64,000 bases of DNA. Source: JAICQM01 sp963781555. GTDB taxonomy: Bacteria > Chloroflexota > Limnocylindria > QHBO01. The stretch spans positions 124,001 to 188,000 of the forward strand of contig CAWAGB010000003.1 in the NCBI GenBank assembly GCA_963781555.1. The letters are read 5' to 3'. The notes beneath the pieces were generated by a model, which was not told the DNA's origin, ran no database searches, and saw only the letters and a program-made list of their open reading frames with translations. The translations under genes were made by a program, and so were the position numbers. Every line of letters begins with the position of its first letter. The stretch's first letter is position 1. Below, one piece after another: positions 16,065 to 24,915 of the stretch.

Positions 16065-17339
16065 CTAGAGGATGTCATGCTCGCGGGCGTCCATCGGGCG
16101 GTCCACGCGCAGCGGGTTCGAGGCGGGATCCGCTGCGCCGGTGAGCAGGTCCACCACCAGGCGGCTGGAGGCCGCGCCGCCCATGATCCCGTGGCCCGAA
16201 TAGCCGCCGTTGATATGCAGTCCATCCGGGCCAAGGCCGCCCACCGGTCCCAGGTACGGCCGCCGATCCGGGGTGACCTCGTACTGCCCGGCCTGCAGAA
16301 ACCAGTGGAAGGTCGGCGCGCCGTCATTCCATGCGTCGCGCCAGAACGGTGCCACGCGCGCCAGGGCATGCTCAGACGCCGGATCGAGCAAGCCAAACGC
16401 CCAATCGTGGGCCACCGGCGTCGGGTCCGCGGCATCGGTCGGCGGCTCGTCGGGATCGGTGAAGAGGCCGAGGGCGCCGCGCATGGCGGGACGCCAGTGT
16501 GCGGCCGTCTCTTCCTCGATCGTCATCGGGGCGTCGGCGGGCACGGCCGCCAGGGTGGGGATGACCAGCTTCTGGCGACGCGTCGGTCTGATATCGAGCG
16601 CCACGCCGGCGAGTGCCGCCACCACCGCGGTGAAGGGACCGGCGGCGATGACCACCGCACGGGTGGCAATGGTCCCGCGCGACGTCGCAACCGCGGCGAC
16701 CCGCGATCCGTCGTCCGACAGGTCGAAGCCAGCGACCGCTGTGGCGGTCACGAACGTCGCTCCCCCGCCGCCCACCGCATCCGGAATGCGCGAGGCGTGG
16801 GAGGCGGCGGTGGCGTAGCCGATCGCTAACGCCTTCACATCGAGCCACCCGTCCGCGGCGCGGTACCGCGCCCCCCGAACCTCGGGCGACAGGTACGGGA
16901 AGCGACGTCGCGCCTCGTCACCATCCAGCAGGTCAACGTCAGTCAGGCCCCAGTCGCGCTGGCGCGCCACCAGGCGGCGGGATCGGTCGAGGGTGGCATC
17001 GGTCAACGATGCGAACAGATAGCCGCCGTGGGTGACGCCGAGGTCCCAGCCGTCGAGTCCGGTGCGCTCGGCGAAGGCGTCGAACAGCTCGATTCCCTCG
17101 CGCACCAGGGCGATCTCCTCCGGGTTGTCGAACTGGAGACGGAAGGCGCCGGTGGAGGCGGGGGTGGTGAGCGTGGCAAGCGCCGCGCGGCGCTCGAGGA
17201 CCACCACCCGCAGACCGGCCCGCGCGGCGAAGAAGGCGGTGGCGGCCCCGACGATCCCCCCGCCGACCACGACGAGGTCGGCGCTCGCCGGCAGCTCGCG
17301 CGTGATGGTGGGACGGAGACGCGTCGCATCGGTGGCCAT
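16065..17339 (-). CDS. FAD-dependent amine oxidoreductase (DAO family)
   Basis: A 424-residue flavoenzyme with the dinucleotide-binding start VVVGGGIVGAATAFFAARAG and ERR at the end of strand 2, a DAO-type substrate domain and the C-terminal FAD loop GYSGHGIMGGAASSRLV. It resembles sarcosine or dimethylglycine oxidase-like enzymes that oxidise N-methyl or D-amino acids. There is no signal peptide. It is divergent from a paralogue with only 23 bases between start codons, so both probably share one control region. Confidence 0.85.
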   Translation of the reverse strand: MATDATRLRPTITRELPASADLVVVGGGIVGAATAFFAARAGLRVVVLERRAALATLTTPASTGAFRLQFDNPEEIALVREGIELFDAFAERTGLDGWDLGVTHGGYLFASLTDATLDRSRRLVARQRDWGLTDVDLLDGDEARRRFPYLSPEVRGARYRAADGWLDVKALAIGYATAASHASRIPDAVGGGGATFVTATAVAGFDLSDDGSRVAAVATSRGTIATRAVVIAAGPFTAVVAALAGVALDIRPTRRQKLVIPTLAAVPADAPMTIEEETAAHWRPAMRGALGLFTDPDEPPTDAADPTPVAHDWAFGLLDPASEHALARVAPFWRDAWNDGAPTFHWFLQAGQYEVTPDRRPYLGPVGGLGPDGLHINGGYSGHGIMGGAASSRLVVDLLTGAADPASNPLRVDRPMDAREHDIL

Positions 17340-17362
17340 CGGCGCGAGTCTAGGCGGTTAGG

Positions 17363-18559
17363 ATGCGCCGCATGCCGATGCCTGAGCGCGCTGACGTGGT
17401 GATCGTGGGGGGCGCGATCATGGGCAGCGCGGTGGCCACCTTCCTTGCCGGCCGCGACGATTTCGACGGCCGGATCGTGGTCGTGGAGCGCGACCCCTCC
17501 TACCGCACCAGCTCCACGACCCTCTCCGCTGCCTCCATCCGCCAGCAGTTCAGCACCCCTCTCAATATCCGCATCAGCCAGTTCGGGATCGAGCTCCTGC
17601 GCGACCCCGGGCGCTTCCTCGGTACCCCAGACGACCCGTCCCCGGAGATCGACTTCGTCGAGGGGGGCTATCTCTTCCTGGCGACCGATGCGGGCCGCGC
17701 TACCCTGGAGTCGAATCACGCGACCCAGACCGAGCTGGGCGTGGACGTCGTGCTGCTCGACCCTCCCGCGCTCCTGCATCGCTTCCCTTGGCTCAACGTC
17801 GCGGACCTCGCCGGCGGCTCATGGGGTCGCACGGGGGAGGGCTGGTTCGACGCTGCGGCGCTGCTCGGCGCATTCCGCCGCCGGGCGCGGCACCTTGGCG
17901 TCGAGTACCTGACCGGCGAGGTCACGGCGGTGGAGCGGGACGGCGCGCGGGTCAGCGGGGTCGGCCTGGCTGATGGGACGAGCATCACCGCCGAGTGGGT
18001 CGTCAACGCGGCGGGTCCGCGCGCAGCCACGGTGGCGCGCATGGCGGGCCTCGAGCTGGCCGTCGAGTCGCGGCGGCGGCTGGTCTACCACTTCGAATCA
18101 CCGGCGCGCATCACCTCGCCCCTGCTCGTCGACCCGAGCGGCGTCTACATGCGCCCGGAGGGGCCGGCCTACATCGCCGGGTACGCACCGCGGCCCGGCG
18201 AGGCGGACCCGCACACCGACGAGCTGCGCGTCGACCGGCGCCCGTTCGAGGAGCACGTCTGGCCCTCGCTGGCGCACCGCATCCCCGCGTTCGAGCATCT
18301 GCGCCTGCTCGACGCGTGGGCGGGCCACTACGAGGTCCACACCCTCGACCACAACGCGGTGATCGGACCGCACCCGGAGCTGCGCGGCTTCCTGTTCGCC
18401 AACGGCTTCTCCGGGCATGGCCTGCAGCAGGCCCCGGCGGTGGGTCGTGGCCTGGCCGAGTGGATCGCGACCGCGCACTACGAGACGCTCGACCTCACCG
18501 CGCTCGGCTACGAGCGGGTGCTGCGCGGGGAGCCGGTGCGCGAGCTGAACGTGGTCTAG
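17363..18559 (+). CDS. FAD-dependent oxidoreductase (DAO family)
   Basis: A 398-residue flavoenzyme: DVVIVGGAIMGSAVATFLAG for FAD binding, SAASIRQQFSTPLNIRIS after it, and the C-terminal FANGFSGHGLQQAPAVGR, matching the human FOXRED1-like group of DAO proteins. Substrate is unknown. ATG 17363 gives MRRMPMPERADV; ATG 17372 or 17378 are also possible. The gap to the divergent paralogue is only 23 bases. Its stop overlaps by 4 bases the stop of the convergent Rieske gene. Confidence 0.85.
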   Translation: MRRMPMPERADVVIVGGAIMGSAVATFLAGRDDFDGRIVVVERDPSYRTSSTTLSAASIRQQFSTPLNIRISQFGIELLRDPGRFLGTPDDPSPEIDFVEGGYLFLATDAGRATLESNHATQTELGVDVVLLDPPALLHRFPWLNVADLAGGSWGRTGEGWFDAAALLGAFRRRARHLGVEYLTGEVTAVERDGARVSGVGLADGTSITAEWVVNAAGPRAATVARMAGLELAVESRRRLVYHFESPARITSPLLVDPSGVYMRPEGPAYIAGYAPRPGEADPHTDELRVDRRPFEEHVWPSLAHRIPAFEHLRLLDAWAGHYEVHTLDHNAVIGPHPELRGFLFANGFSGHGLQQAPAVGRGLAEWIATAHYETLDLTALGYERVLRGEPVRELNVV

Positions 18560-19421
18560 ACCGGGAAGCAGGTCGCCTCGAACGGCAGCCCGTCATCGAA
18601 GCCGAGCGCGGCGGCGGCGCGCGACGGCGGACCGGCGATCCGCTGCGAGGTGTCGAGGTGGACCATCCCCGCCGCGTCGATCGAGACCGGGAAACGGTCC
18701 ATCCCACGCTGCGCGGGGCCGGCCTTCATCTTCTCGCCCATGATGTTGAAGGTGCTGCCGTGACAGCGGCACTGGAACCGATTGAGATCGCTGCACGGCT
18801 CGGGAACCTGGCACCCCAGGTGCGGGCACTTGCGCCACAGCGCCAGCAACTGCTCCCGGCGGGGGCTGCCTGCGGCACGGATGCACCGGTCGCCATGGCC
18901 TGGGCAGCCGGGACGTTGACCAGGAAGACGCGCGCCGGTCCGAATGCGTAGGGCCAGCCCTCGGCGAAGCGGGGCTCGGCGCGCAGGATGTCATCGAGCG
19001 TCCCGAGGCGGAACTGCGCCCCGATACCCTCCCGGATCTGCGGCCACAGGAAGGCGAGCGTCCCGCCCACGAACTCGAGCGCCAGCAGCCCGGCGCCTAC
19101 CCCCACCGCGCGGCGCATGAACGTCCGGCGGCTCAGCTCGCCGACCGGGGTGCCGGACACCGCCCCATAGCCGGCCGGACGCGTCGGCAGCATCGCCAAC
19201 CCGCCGGCGGTCAGTGTCGGCGCCGCCAGCAGGTCGGGATGCAGGCGCGCGTCGAGCGCACCGGTGGCGAGGTCAAGGAGCTGACGTCCGCTGGGCGGCT
19301 GGGCGGCCATGAGCGTGGCCACCTCAACGCCGTACCGCTCGCGCCAGGCGGCGGGGTAGGCGCGCAACAGGATGCGGACGGGGAGGCTCGGGGTGGCTGG
19401 CGTGTTCCGAAGGGTGCGCAT
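18556..19421 (-). CDS. Tat-exported Rieske iron-sulfur protein with N-terminal prefix domain, one frameshift
   Basis: Read through one frameshift near 18,850-18,880, the product is about 288 residues. Residues 1 to 100 hold a soluble prefix (LLRAYPAAWRERYGVEVATL) of a kind seen in proteins encoded beside PadR regulators. A twin-arginine signal SRRTFMRRAVGVGAG near residue 97 precedes a transmembrane helix. The Rieske domain follows with CPHLGC and CRCHGS, both Cys-His pairs intact, so a [2Fe-2S] cluster is expected outside the membrane. The frameshift may be a sequencing error since both halves are well conserved. It starts 3 bases after the PadR stop. Confidence 0.78.
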
Positions 19422-19424
19422 CGG

Positions 19425-19748
19425 TCAGGCCTCCGGCGCGCCGAGGCGCTGTCGTCCGAGGGCGACGAATCGGTCGAGGCCCTCGAGGCGGCGGGTGACC
19501 GCGGCCGCCCCGCGCTCCGTCAGGCGGTAGGGGCGCCGGCGGTCATCGGTGTCGAGCGGCTCGATAAGCCCGGCCCGTTCCAGCCGCGCCAGGACGGCGT
19601 ACAGGGTCCCCGGTCCGAGTGGCTCACGACCGAATCCCTCGACGTCGGCCATGATCGCGTAGCCGTGCTTGGGGCCATCGGTCAGGCTGACCAGGACCAG
19701 GAGCGCGGGCTCGGCGAATCGTCCGAGTTCGGCTTCCGGGTGCGACAT
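19425..19748 (-). CDS. PadR-family transcriptional regulator
   Basis: A 107-residue winged-helix protein: LVLVSLTDGPKHGYAIMADVEGF, then the wing helix GPGTLYAVLARLERAGLIE and RRRPYRLTERG, the PadR N-terminal domain; the C-terminal dimer helix is short. It is the first gene of an operon with the Rieske protein and probably represses it. Two GATATAG repeats lie before its start. Confidence 0.9.
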   Translation of the reverse strand: MSHPEAELGRFAEPALLVLVSLTDGPKHGYAIMADVEGFGREPLGPGTLYAVLARLERAGLIEPLDTDDRRRPYRLTERGAAAVTRRLEGLDRFVALGRQRLGAPEA

Positions 19749-19762
19749 GGGAGTGCCTCGTT

Positions 19763-19796
19763 CTATCGAGGACCGATATAGCGGCAGCCGATATAG
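19763..19796. promoter_or_regulatory. Repeated half-sites upstream of the PadR gene
   Basis: CCGATATAG occurs twice (19773-19781 and 19788-19796) with a 15-base period, and CTATCG at 19763-19768 is an inverted partial half-site. They lie 15 to 48 bases before the PadR start. A PadR operator is a reasonable inference. Confidence 0.5.
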
Positions 19797-19825
19797 TCCG
19801 GCGTCAGCGCGGTCCTGTCAAGTCC

Positions 19826-21229
19826 TCAGCGGGCAGGCGGCGCGACGGCGTCAATCGGCTCGGTCGCGTGGGAGGCCGTGGCCCGCGAGGCCAACGCCAG
19901 CCGCCGCGAACCGACGGCTGCGAGGAGCGCGATGACGGTCGTGATTCCGAACACAATGCCGATGGCCGGCCCGAGCTCCAGCGTACCGGCGTCCGCCAGG
20001 GCTACCCACGCCCCGCCGATGCCGGTGCCGTACACGGTGCCGAGGGTGAAGGTGAGCTGCAGGGCCGCCGACGCGGACCCCTCGCGGCCCTCCTCGGCAG
20101 TCTCGAGGGTGAGCAGGGTGAGCGTGGTGTAGGCGAGCCCCATCCCGAGTCCACCGACCGCCCATCCGATCGCCGCCACCGGAAGTGGCACGCCGGGCAG
20201 CAGGACGAGCGCCGTGATCCCGATGCCGGCCGCAATGAGCAGGTCGCCGATGCCCACCAGCCCGCGACGCCAGCCCCGCGGCGCAAGGCGCGCCTGCAAC
20301 CACGAGCCGGTAGTCCAGGTGATGGTGGCGGCGGAGATGGCGAGCGCGCCGGCGGCCAGCGTGCCGAGGCGCACGTTGGTGATGGCGAGCGGGATGTACG
20401 CCTCAGCGCCGAAGAACGCGAACGCGGTGCCGAATACGATGAGCGGCACCGCCGCCGCGCCGGGGCGCAGGCGCATGGCGCCGGCAGGCAGCAGGTGCGC
20501 CAGCGCAAGGCCGGAGAGGACCGCGCCGGCCACGATCATCGGAATCCCCAGCGGCACCAGCTGGACGGTCAGACCGGTCAGGAAGAGGAGGCTGCCGGTA
20601 GAGAGCCGTACCGCCGCCCACGCGCGGCGGCCATGGTCCCCCGCATGGTCCGCGGTCGGGCGGAGCGCGGCGATTGGGCGCAGCGCCACGAGCCCCAGCA
20701 CCACGACCGGCACGGTCAGTGCGCCGAATACCCAGCGCCAGTGGAGGGCCTCGGCGACCCCCGCCGCCAGGGCCGGCCCCACCAGGCCGGGCACGACCCA
20801 TGCCGACGACATGATCGCCAGCATCCGTGGGTGGAGGTCGGCCGGATACGCCCGCGCGATCACCACGTATACGACCGCACCGATTGCGCCGGACCCGAAT
20901 CCCTGCACGCCGCGGGCGATGATCAGCATCGGCATGTTGATGGCGACGGCTGCGATGACGAGGCCGGCCGCGAAGACGACCACCCCCGCAACGAAGGCGC
21001 GCGCCGGACCGCGCCGATCCGCGTCGCCGCCGGCGAGGGTGATGCCCAGGATGTTCGTGAGCCAGAACGCGCTGAATGCCCAGCCGTAGAGGCCCAGCCC
21101 GTCGAGGTCGCCAGCGGTCCGCGGCATGACGGTCGCCACCGCGAGGCCCTCGAAGGCGACCGCGGTGACGAGCCCGATCAACCCGAACGTCAGCCAGCGG
21201 CGGTCGCCGGTCAGGATCCCGCCGGTCAC
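19826..21229 (-). CDS. MFS drug/solute transporter (DHA2-like)
   Basis: A 467-residue permease, about 14 hydrophobic segments. It has the motif AFWLTNILGITLAGGDADRRG in the loop 2-3 region and GVQGFGSGAIGAVVYVVIARAYP in helix 4-5, typical of drug:H+ antiporters. The GTG at 21229 (VTGGILTGD) is chosen because its GTGA overlaps the stop of the phosphofructokinase gene, giving translational coupling. The substrate is unknown. Confidence 0.82.
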   Translation of the reverse strand: MTGGILTGDRRWLTFGLIGLVTAVAFEGLAVATVMPRTAGDLDGLGLYGWAFSAFWLTNILGITLAGGDADRRGPARAFVAGVVVFAAGLVIAAVAINMPMLIIARGVQGFGSGAIGAVVYVVIARAYPADLHPRMLAIMSSAWVVPGLVGPALAAGVAEALHWRWVFGALTVPVVVLGLVALRPIAALRPTADHAGDHGRRAWAAVRLSTGSLLFLTGLTVQLVPLGIPMIVAGAVLSGLALAHLLPAGAMRLRPGAAAVPLIVFGTAFAFFGAEAYIPLAITNVRLGTLAAGALAISAATITWTTGSWLQARLAPRGWRRGLVGIGDLLIAAGIGITALVLLPGVPLPVAAIGWAVGGLGMGLAYTTLTLLTLETAEEGREGSASAALQLTFTLGTVYGTGIGGAWVALADAGTLELGPAIGIVFGITTVIALLAAVGSRRLALASRATASHATEPIDAVAPPAR

Positions 21230-22416
21230 GCCTGCGGCGCTCCGCCCAGCAGGAGCGGTGCGCCGATCTTGTCCTCGTAGCGCGGCCGCAGGCGCGCGGC
21301 GTTGTAGAGCAGGTCCACGTCGAGACGGCGCGGACCGTGGGATGCATCGGGCAGGGTGGTGTGGCCGTACTTCCCGTCGCGGACCGCGACCATGCGCCCC
21401 GTCACGCCGTCGGCCAGCAGGTCCATCGCGACGTTGGCGAACGTGATCGCCACCATCTGGTCGAGGGCGTCGGGATCGCCGGAGCGGAGGTCGTAGGTGA
21501 GATCGCTGTTCACGGTCTCGATCCCCGTCCGCCGCTTCAGCTCGGTGGCCAGCGCGAACCCGACGTCGGCCTTGTGGCGGTGCCCGTACGCGTCCACGTC
21601 GCCGATCTCCTGCAGGGTCCCGCCGCTCCAGATGGCGCCCTCCGAGGCGATGACGAAGGCATACCCGGACGGGTTGAGGCGGCGGTCCTCGATGAGCAGC
21701 TCCGCCAGCGCGTCGAGCTCGAACGGGACCTCGGGGATGACGCAGCGGGCACTCGTGACGTACGCCGCGTACCACGCGCTGTAGCCGGAGTTGCGGCCGA
21801 AGATGCGGAACACGCCGAGCCGCTCGTGGCTGCCCAGCGTCGTGCGCTGGCGGTTGATCAGCTCCTTGGCGCGGGTCACCGCGGTCGAGAAGCCGATGCA
21901 GTACTCGGTGCCGCGCACGTCGTTGTCCATCGTCTTGGGGATCGCCACCAGCGGGAAGCCCTCGCGTCCCAGCCGCGCGCCGTAGCCGAGCGTGTCGTCG
22001 CCGCCGATCGCGACCAGCGCGCCGATCCCGAGCCGCTCGAGGTTCTCGAGCACCAGCGGGGTGAGGTCGTACTCGTCCTCGGCGGTCGCGTAGCGGGCGG
22101 CATCGGCCGCGGGAAGACCCCCGGGCAGCCGCGCGCGCGGCATCTTTGCCGGGTTGGTGCGCGAGGTGTGCAGGACGGTACCGCCGGTGCGATCGATGGC
22201 GCGCGTGCCGCGACGGTCGAGCGGGCGGACGTAATCGGTCGACGGCGCGCCATCGGTCTCGAAGGTGAGGTGGGTCAGCCCCTCCCAGCCGCGCCTGATG
22301 CCGAGGACCTCGTCCCCCGCCTCGGTGGATCGATACACGACGCTCTTGATGACCGAATTGAGGCCCGGGACGTCGCCGCCGCCGGTGAGGACCCCGATGC
22401 GCTTGCTGGGAGGCAT
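21226..22416 (-). CDS. 6-phosphofructokinase, sequence features of the pyrophosphate-dependent type
   Basis: A 396-residue enzyme of the PfkA fold: nucleotide loop LTGGGDVPGLN, the phosphoryl-donor site AIGGDDTLGYGARL, substrate loop PKTMDNDV, and RIFGRNSGYSA. It phosphorylates fructose 6-phosphate. The Asp in GGDDT (ATP enzymes have Gly) and Lys in PKTMDND are the two residues known to mark pyrophosphate use, so a reversible PPi-PFK is more likely. It overlaps the downstream MFS gene by 4 bases. Confidence 0.9.
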   Translation of the reverse strand: MPPSKRIGVLTGGGDVPGLNSVIKSVVYRSTEAGDEVLGIRRGWEGLTHLTFETDGAPSTDYVRPLDRRGTRAIDRTGGTVLHTSRTNPAKMPRARLPGGLPAADAARYATAEDEYDLTPLVLENLERLGIGALVAIGGDDTLGYGARLGREGFPLVAIPKTMDNDVRGTEYCIGFSTAVTRAKELINRQRTTLGSHERLGVFRIFGRNSGYSAWYAAYVTSARCVIPEVPFELDALAELLIEDRRLNPSGYAFVIASEGAIWSGGTLQEIGDVDAYGHRHKADVGFALATELKRRTGIETVNSDLTYDLRSGDPDALDQMVAITFANVAMDLLADGVTGRMVAVRDGKYGHTTLPDASHGPRRLDVDLLYNAARLRPRYEDKIGAPLLLGGAPQA

Positions 22417-22469
22417 GCACCCATTCTGCCCCGTCCCGCGCTGCGGGGTCGCGTGTGAGAATGCACGCC

Positions 22470-23189
22470 ATGTGTGGTCGCTTCGCGCAGCCCCGATCGA
22501 GCGATGAGCTCGCGCGTCTGTTCGGCGCCTCCGTGGCGGCGGAGGTGCCCGGCGAGCGCTACAACGTCGCCCCCACCGACCAGGTCGCCGCCATCACCGA
22601 GCACCACCAGGAGCGGACGGTGGACGCCTTCCGCTGGGGCCTCGTGCCGATCTGGTCGAAATCGCCGAAGGAAGGGCCGCGGATGATCAACGCGCGCTCC
22701 GAGACGGTCGAGACCTCGGCGGCCTACCGCACGTCGTTCCGGCGCTACCGCTGCATCGTTCCTGCCGATGCGTTCTACGAGTGGCGCCGGGAATTCGCGC
22801 CGGGCCGGCAGCGCCCGGTGCGCTCGGAGCCGTTCGCCATCCGGCACGTCGACGGGTCCCCGCTCGCATTCGCGGGTTTGTGGGCGATCTGGCGCGACCC
22901 GCAGACCGCGGAACGCCTCTACTCGGCGACCATCCTGACCACCGCGGCCAACGAGCTGGTGGCACCCGTCCACGACCGCATGCCGGTCATCCTCGGCCCG
23001 CACGACTGGGACGCCTGGCTCGACGAATCCGCCCCACTGGACGTGCTGCGCTCCCTGCTGCGGCCGGCGCCCGCGGAGGACCTGGTGCGCTACGCGGTCT
23101 CGCCGGCGGTCAGCAACGTGCGCAGCGAGGGCGCCGAGCTGCTGCTGCCACTCACCCGCTGGACCGATGGCGTCGCCGTCGACGCCTGA
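22470..23189 (+). CDS. SOS response-associated peptidase (SRAP, YedK/HMCES family)
   Basis: A 239-residue protein whose ATG at 22470 puts the catalytic Cys at position 2 (MCGRFAQ), as the family demands; the upstream ATG at 22455 would hide it. Other marks are the NVAPT loop, INARSET, PADAFYEW and HDRMPVIL. SRAP proteins link covalently to abasic sites in single-stranded DNA. The 3' end overlaps the next gene by 23 bases, hinting at linked DNA repair roles. Confidence 0.94.
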   Translation: MCGRFAQPRSSDELARLFGASVAAEVPGERYNVAPTDQVAAITEHHQERTVDAFRWGLVPIWSKSPKEGPRMINARSETVETSAAYRTSFRRYRCIVPADAFYEWRREFAPGRQRPVRSEPFAIRHVDGSPLAFAGLWAIWRDPQTAERLYSATILTTAANELVAPVHDRMPVILGPHDWDAWLDESAPLDVLRSLLRPAPAEDLVRYAVSPAVSNVRSEGAELLLPLTRWTDGVAVDA

Positions 23190-23712
23190 GCGCGCGCCCG
23201 GCGAGATCCGGCTGCCGGCCGATGCGCTCGTCCTGCTGGTCGGCATCTCGGGGAGTGGCAAGTCCACCTTCGCGGCCCGCCACTTCCTGCCGAGCCAGGT
23301 GCTGTCGTCGGACGCCATGCGCGCCATGGTGGCCGACGACCCGAACGACCAGTCAGCCACGGAAGCGGCTTTCGAGCTGCTCCACACCGCGGCCTCGCTG
23401 CGCCTGGCGCGCGGGCGGCTCACCGTGGTGGATGCCACCAACGTCGAACGCTGGGCGCGCGGCCGACTGGAGGCCCTCGCCCGCCGCCACGGTCGCCCGA
23501 CCGCGGCAATCGTGCTGCACGTGCCAGTGGAGGTCGCGCTGGAGCGAAATCTGTCGCGCACGGATCGGCGGCTCCCCGCATCGGCCATCCGGCGCCAGGC
23601 GTCCTGGCTCAGCGCCTCGCTGCCGACCATGGCCGAAGAGGGAGTGGCGCCCGCCTGGGTGCTGACCTCCGTCTGGGAGGTTGACGCCGCATGGGTGAGC
23701 TTCGAGGGCTGA
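23167..23712 (+). CDS. AAA-type kinase resembling the bacterial polynucleotide kinase (Pnkp) kinase domain
   Basis: A 181-residue P-loop protein: LLVGISGSGKSTFAARHF (Walker A, residues 24 to 41), VLSSDAMR, VVDATNVERWAR and an Arg-rich lid NLSRTDRR. These follow the order in the 5'-kinase domain of bacterial Pnkp RNA repair proteins, here without phosphatase or ligase domains. It may phosphorylate a nucleic acid 5' end, which is inferred. The start lies within the SRAP gene, 23 bases before its stop. Confidence 0.75.
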   Translation: MASPSTPERAPGEIRLPADALVLLVGISGSGKSTFAARHFLPSQVLSSDAMRAMVADDPNDQSATEAAFELLHTAASLRLARGRLTVVDATNVERWARGRLEALARRHGRPTAAIVLHVPVEVALERNLSRTDRRLPASAIRRQASWLSASLPTMAEEGVAPAWVLTSVWEVDAAWVSFEG

Positions 23713-23713
23713 C

Positions 23714-24625
23714 CTACAGCTCCACGGCCGAGGCGAGGGCCACGTCGCGGACGTAGTGGATGTCGCGCGCCAGGGCCCGCGCCAGGATGACGTGGAACTG
23801 CGCCCGCGCCGTCCCGTGGCGCAGGTCCACGGACGGCGTCCACACCCCGGGTGCTGACGCGCTGAACGGATGCACGGCGAACGGTCCGCCGAACGCGCCG
23901 GTCGGGATGTCGAGGCGACCGCTGGCGATGAGCAGCTCGTCGGTCAGGCCGCCGCGCTCGGTGCACTCGGTATGCACCCGCAGCTCGAGGCGCACCTCCT
24001 GGACCTCGATCGCCTCCGGCGTCTGGAGGCGCAGCTCCCCGGTGAAGGGATGCGCGACGGAGAGCGGCACCGGATCGAGAAGGATCTGCGCGGGGTTGGC
24101 GTCGATGTTGACCGGAGCGTCCTCGAAGAGGCCGTACTGCCCGGTTGCCACCACGCCGGCACGCAGGAGGGCCGTCGGCTGGGCGACCCGCAGGGGGACG
24201 ACGCAGTTCTCGTCACCCGCCCACGGGCGATCCACGGTGATCTCGAGCGTCCAGTCGCAGCGCAGCACGTCGGAGCCCTCGAAGGTCGGCGGGGCGAGGT
24301 GCTCCAGCTCCCAGGTCGCCTGCCAGGCCACCTCCTCGCCGGCGCGAAAGGCCATGGGCCCGGCGAGCTGCACCTCGGCGCGGACGACCTCATCGTGATC
24401 GGTACGCGTGACCGTGGTGGTCGTCTCCCCGGTGCGCTGCGTGTGCCGGTACTGGTAGGTCTCGACCGCGCGCAGGCAGGCCCGCACGGCGCGCGCCTCG
24501 AAGCTGCTGTCAGGCCGGTAACGGATGGAGCAGGACACCGGGCGTGACGGCAGCAGGACAGCGGGCTCGACCTCGACCATCCAGGTGCCGCCAGAGGACT
24601 CGAGCGGATCGATCGGAGTACTCAC
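23714..24625 (-). CDS. Uncharacterised beta-rich protein
   Basis: About 303 residues from a GTG at 24625 (VSTPIDPLESSGG); start choice is uncertain since no ATG with better context is seen. The composition is beta-strand-rich with alternating hydrophobic residues (for example EVVRAEVQLAGPM, LRLQTPEAIEVQEVRLELRV). The two-halves layout is reminiscent of arrestin-like or sporulation-control (Spo0M) beta-sandwiches, but I cannot confirm this. It has no signal peptide. It faces the kinase gene tail to tail with a gap of 1 base. Confidence 0.6.
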   Translation of the reverse strand: MSTPIDPLESSGGTWMVEVEPAVLLPSRPVSCSIRYRPDSSFEARAVRACLRAVETYQYRHTQRTGETTTTVTRTDHDEVVRAEVQLAGPMAFRAGEEVAWQATWELEHLAPPTFEGSDVLRCDWTLEITVDRPWAGDENCVVPLRVAQPTALLRAGVVATGQYGLFEDAPVNIDANPAQILLDPVPLSVAHPFTGELRLQTPEAIEVQEVRLELRVHTECTERGGLTDELLIASGRLDIPTGAFGGPFAVHPFSASAPGVWTPSVDLRHGTARAQFHVILARALARDIHYVRDVALASAVEL

Positions 24626-24915
24626 GACAATGCCCCCGCAGCTATTCCACGGACAGCATGAAAATCCCGAAGGGACCGCGTCCAACCCCGTGGCCGAAGC
24701 CACTGAATCGGTACCGGAACGCTTGATGCGATCTCGTGATCCGGTATTCGCTGCCCCTTCGGGACGACCACAGAATACGTTCGCCCGGTCTGCCACCACA
24801 AGGGGGTTTATCCCCGAGTTTCGGGGCCTACCTCGCCGTTATCCACGCTCTATCCCCAGCGGTGGATACTGCGTACGGCGATCAACCCATCCACATGTAC
24901 CGCAGGAGCGATTGC
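24626..24915. other. Intergenic region with no recognised gene
   Basis: About 290 bases between the divergent uncharacterised gene and the TfoX-like gene. It is less GC-rich than its neighbours and holds short repeats such as TTATCC near 24,808 and 24,838, but no tRNA, repeat array or hairpin that I can support. Confidence 0.4.

Noticed and set aside
12844..16068. A very long open frame (over 1000 codons) on the plus strand.
   Set aside because: It runs antisense to the kinase, reductase and toxin genes, which have clear domains. Long antisense frames are a by-product of high GC.
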